Made by a program: the position numbers and the translations under genes. Of a stretch of DNA of 24,256 nt, positions 23,495 to 24,256 are shown piece by piece. Source of the DNA: Salsipaludibacter sp038233055 (GTDB taxonomy: Bacteria; Actinomycetota; Nitriliruptoria; Nitriliruptorales; Nitriliruptoraceae). The notes below the pieces were generated by a model. It was given only the letters and a program-made list of their open reading frames with translations. It searched no databases and had not been told where the DNA came from. Numbering within the stretch: position 1 is the stretch's first letter; every line of letters begins with the position of its first letter. Location of the stretch: contig JBBSMS010000042.1 of assembly GCA_038233055.1 (NCBI GenBank), positions 1-24,256 on the forward strand. The letters are read 5' to 3'.

Positions 23495-23536
23495 CCTGGT
23501 CAGGGTCGACCGACTCGGTCGCCGAGATGGGACTGG

Positions 23537-24256
23537 TCAGTCCGTCGGCGGCCCCATGGCCACCACGCGCTGGACCTGGTGGTCGCTGTCGCCCAGTTGG
23601 GCATCGAGCATCACCAGGCGCTTGGCGACGTGGGCACCGGGATACTCCCAGGTCATGCCGATCCCGCCGTGCAACTGGATCGACTCCTCGGCGACCTGGC
23701 GGGCCGCACGGCCCACCAGGTGCTTGGCCAGCGCGACCGAGCGTGGCCCGGCCGGCGTGTCCAGGTCTGCGGCCGCGCGGATCGTGATCGATCGGGCCTG
23801 CTCGAGCTCGATTTCGAGGTCGACGACACGATGCTGCAGGGCCTGGAAGCTCGCCAGGGGCCGACCGAACTGCTTCCGGGAGGTGAGGTGGTCGGTGGTC
23901 ATGTCGACGAGCCGTTTCATCGCTCCGACCGCCTCCGCGCACAAGGCAACCCGGCCGGCATCCAGCGCCGCGTCGATGGCGTCGCCAACGTCGGTGCCCA
24001 GCAATCGGGCGGGGGTGGCGTCCAGGACGACCTCGCTGGTACCGCCCCCGTCGATGCGAGCCACATCGTGCACGGTCGCCTCCGCCGGGTCGACGGCGAA
24101 CAGGCCCAGTCCGTTGTCGGTCGCCGCCGTGACGAGCAGGACCTCCGCGCCGGGGCCCCCGTCGACGGCGGTCTTGCGGCCGGTGACCGTCCATCCGTCG
24201 GCACCCGAGGTTGCGGTCGTGTCGACGTCGTGGACGGCGTCGGGATCACCCGGTTC
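23537..24256 (-). CDS. Acyl-CoA dehydrogenase, C-terminal part (5' end outside window)
   Basis: The visible 239 residues cover the middle beta domain and the C-terminal helical domain of an FAD-dependent acyl-CoA dehydrogenase. The frame is open from the right edge (GWTVTGRKTAVDGG, LLVTAATDNGLGLFAVD). FAD/tetramer contacts follow in HLTSRKQFGRPLASFQALQH, then the C-terminal signature QLHGGIGMTWEYP, whose Glu lies where many family members have the catalytic base. Substrate chain length cannot be told; steroid or fatty-acid FadE-type proteins are candidates. It is convergent with the SepIVA-like gene and the start lies beyond 24256. Confidence 0.93.
   Translation of the reverse strand, partial: EPGDPDAVHDVDTTATSGADGWTVTGRKTAVDGGPGAEVLLVTAATDNGLGLFAVDPAEATVHDVARIDGGGTSEVVLDATPARLLGTDVGDAIDAALDAGRVALCAEAVGAMKRLVDMTTDHLTSRKQFGRPLASFQALQHRVVDLEIELEQARSITIRAAADLDTPAGPRSVALAKHLVGRAARQVAEESIQLHGGIGMTWEYPGAHVAKRLVMLDAQLGDSDHQVQRVVAMGPPTD

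Overview
The window is high-GC DNA, almost fully coding, with pervasive 4-bp ATGA/GTGA gene overlaps. A SepIVA-like DivIVA-family coiled-coil gene and the fakA-recG / rsmD-coaD housekeeping cluster point to an actinobacterium. I cannot fix the class; a deep-branching lineage such as Acidimicrobiia or Nitriliruptoria is only a guess. No rRNA, tRNA or CRISPR array was recognised.

Positions 1 to about 7720 are one end of an integrated mobile element. It holds a MobF/TrwC-type relaxase-helicase on the minus strand (cut by the window edge), a candidate origin of transfer just upstream of it (tandem 11-bp repeats plus an 8-bp inverted repeat), and a plus-strand set: two unknown small genes, a sigma-70-like regulator, an unknown gene and a Prim-Pol replication protein (the last three joined by ATGA overlaps), a chimeric ORF containing a copied fragment of the sigma-like gene, and a large serine recombinase. 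The recombinase ends about 70 bp from the preserved start of a chromosomal ssb gene: a perfect ribosome-binding site, ATG and about 12 SSB codons, then unrelated sequence. The best reading is that the element integrated by serine recombinase into the 5' end of ssb. The rest of ssb should lie beyond the left edge, past the other end of the element. Genes for a mating-pair apparatus are not in view, so ICE versus mobilizable element is open.

From about 7720 to the right end the DNA looks like native chromosome. In order: a CorA-family transporter with an altered signature motif (minus), a DUF2945 Tudor-like small protein, a FakA-type fatty-acid kinase subunit and RecG (plus). Then a minus-strand block: a JmjC/cupin-type oxygenase coupled to a short acidic GDAA-repeat protein, and a tightly overlapped ABC-2 transporter plus DesK/DesR-like two-component operon. 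Next come oligopeptidase B, then RsmD, CoaD and a SepIVA-like protein (plus), and the C-terminal part of an acyl-CoA dehydrogenase (minus) cut by the right edge. The fakA-recG and rsmD-coaD pairs, which are adjacent in many bacteria, are separated here by about 8 kb.

The strongest leads are the ssb/recombinase junction, the candidate oriT, and the oxygenase plus octapeptide-repeat pair, which could be an enzyme and its protein substrate.
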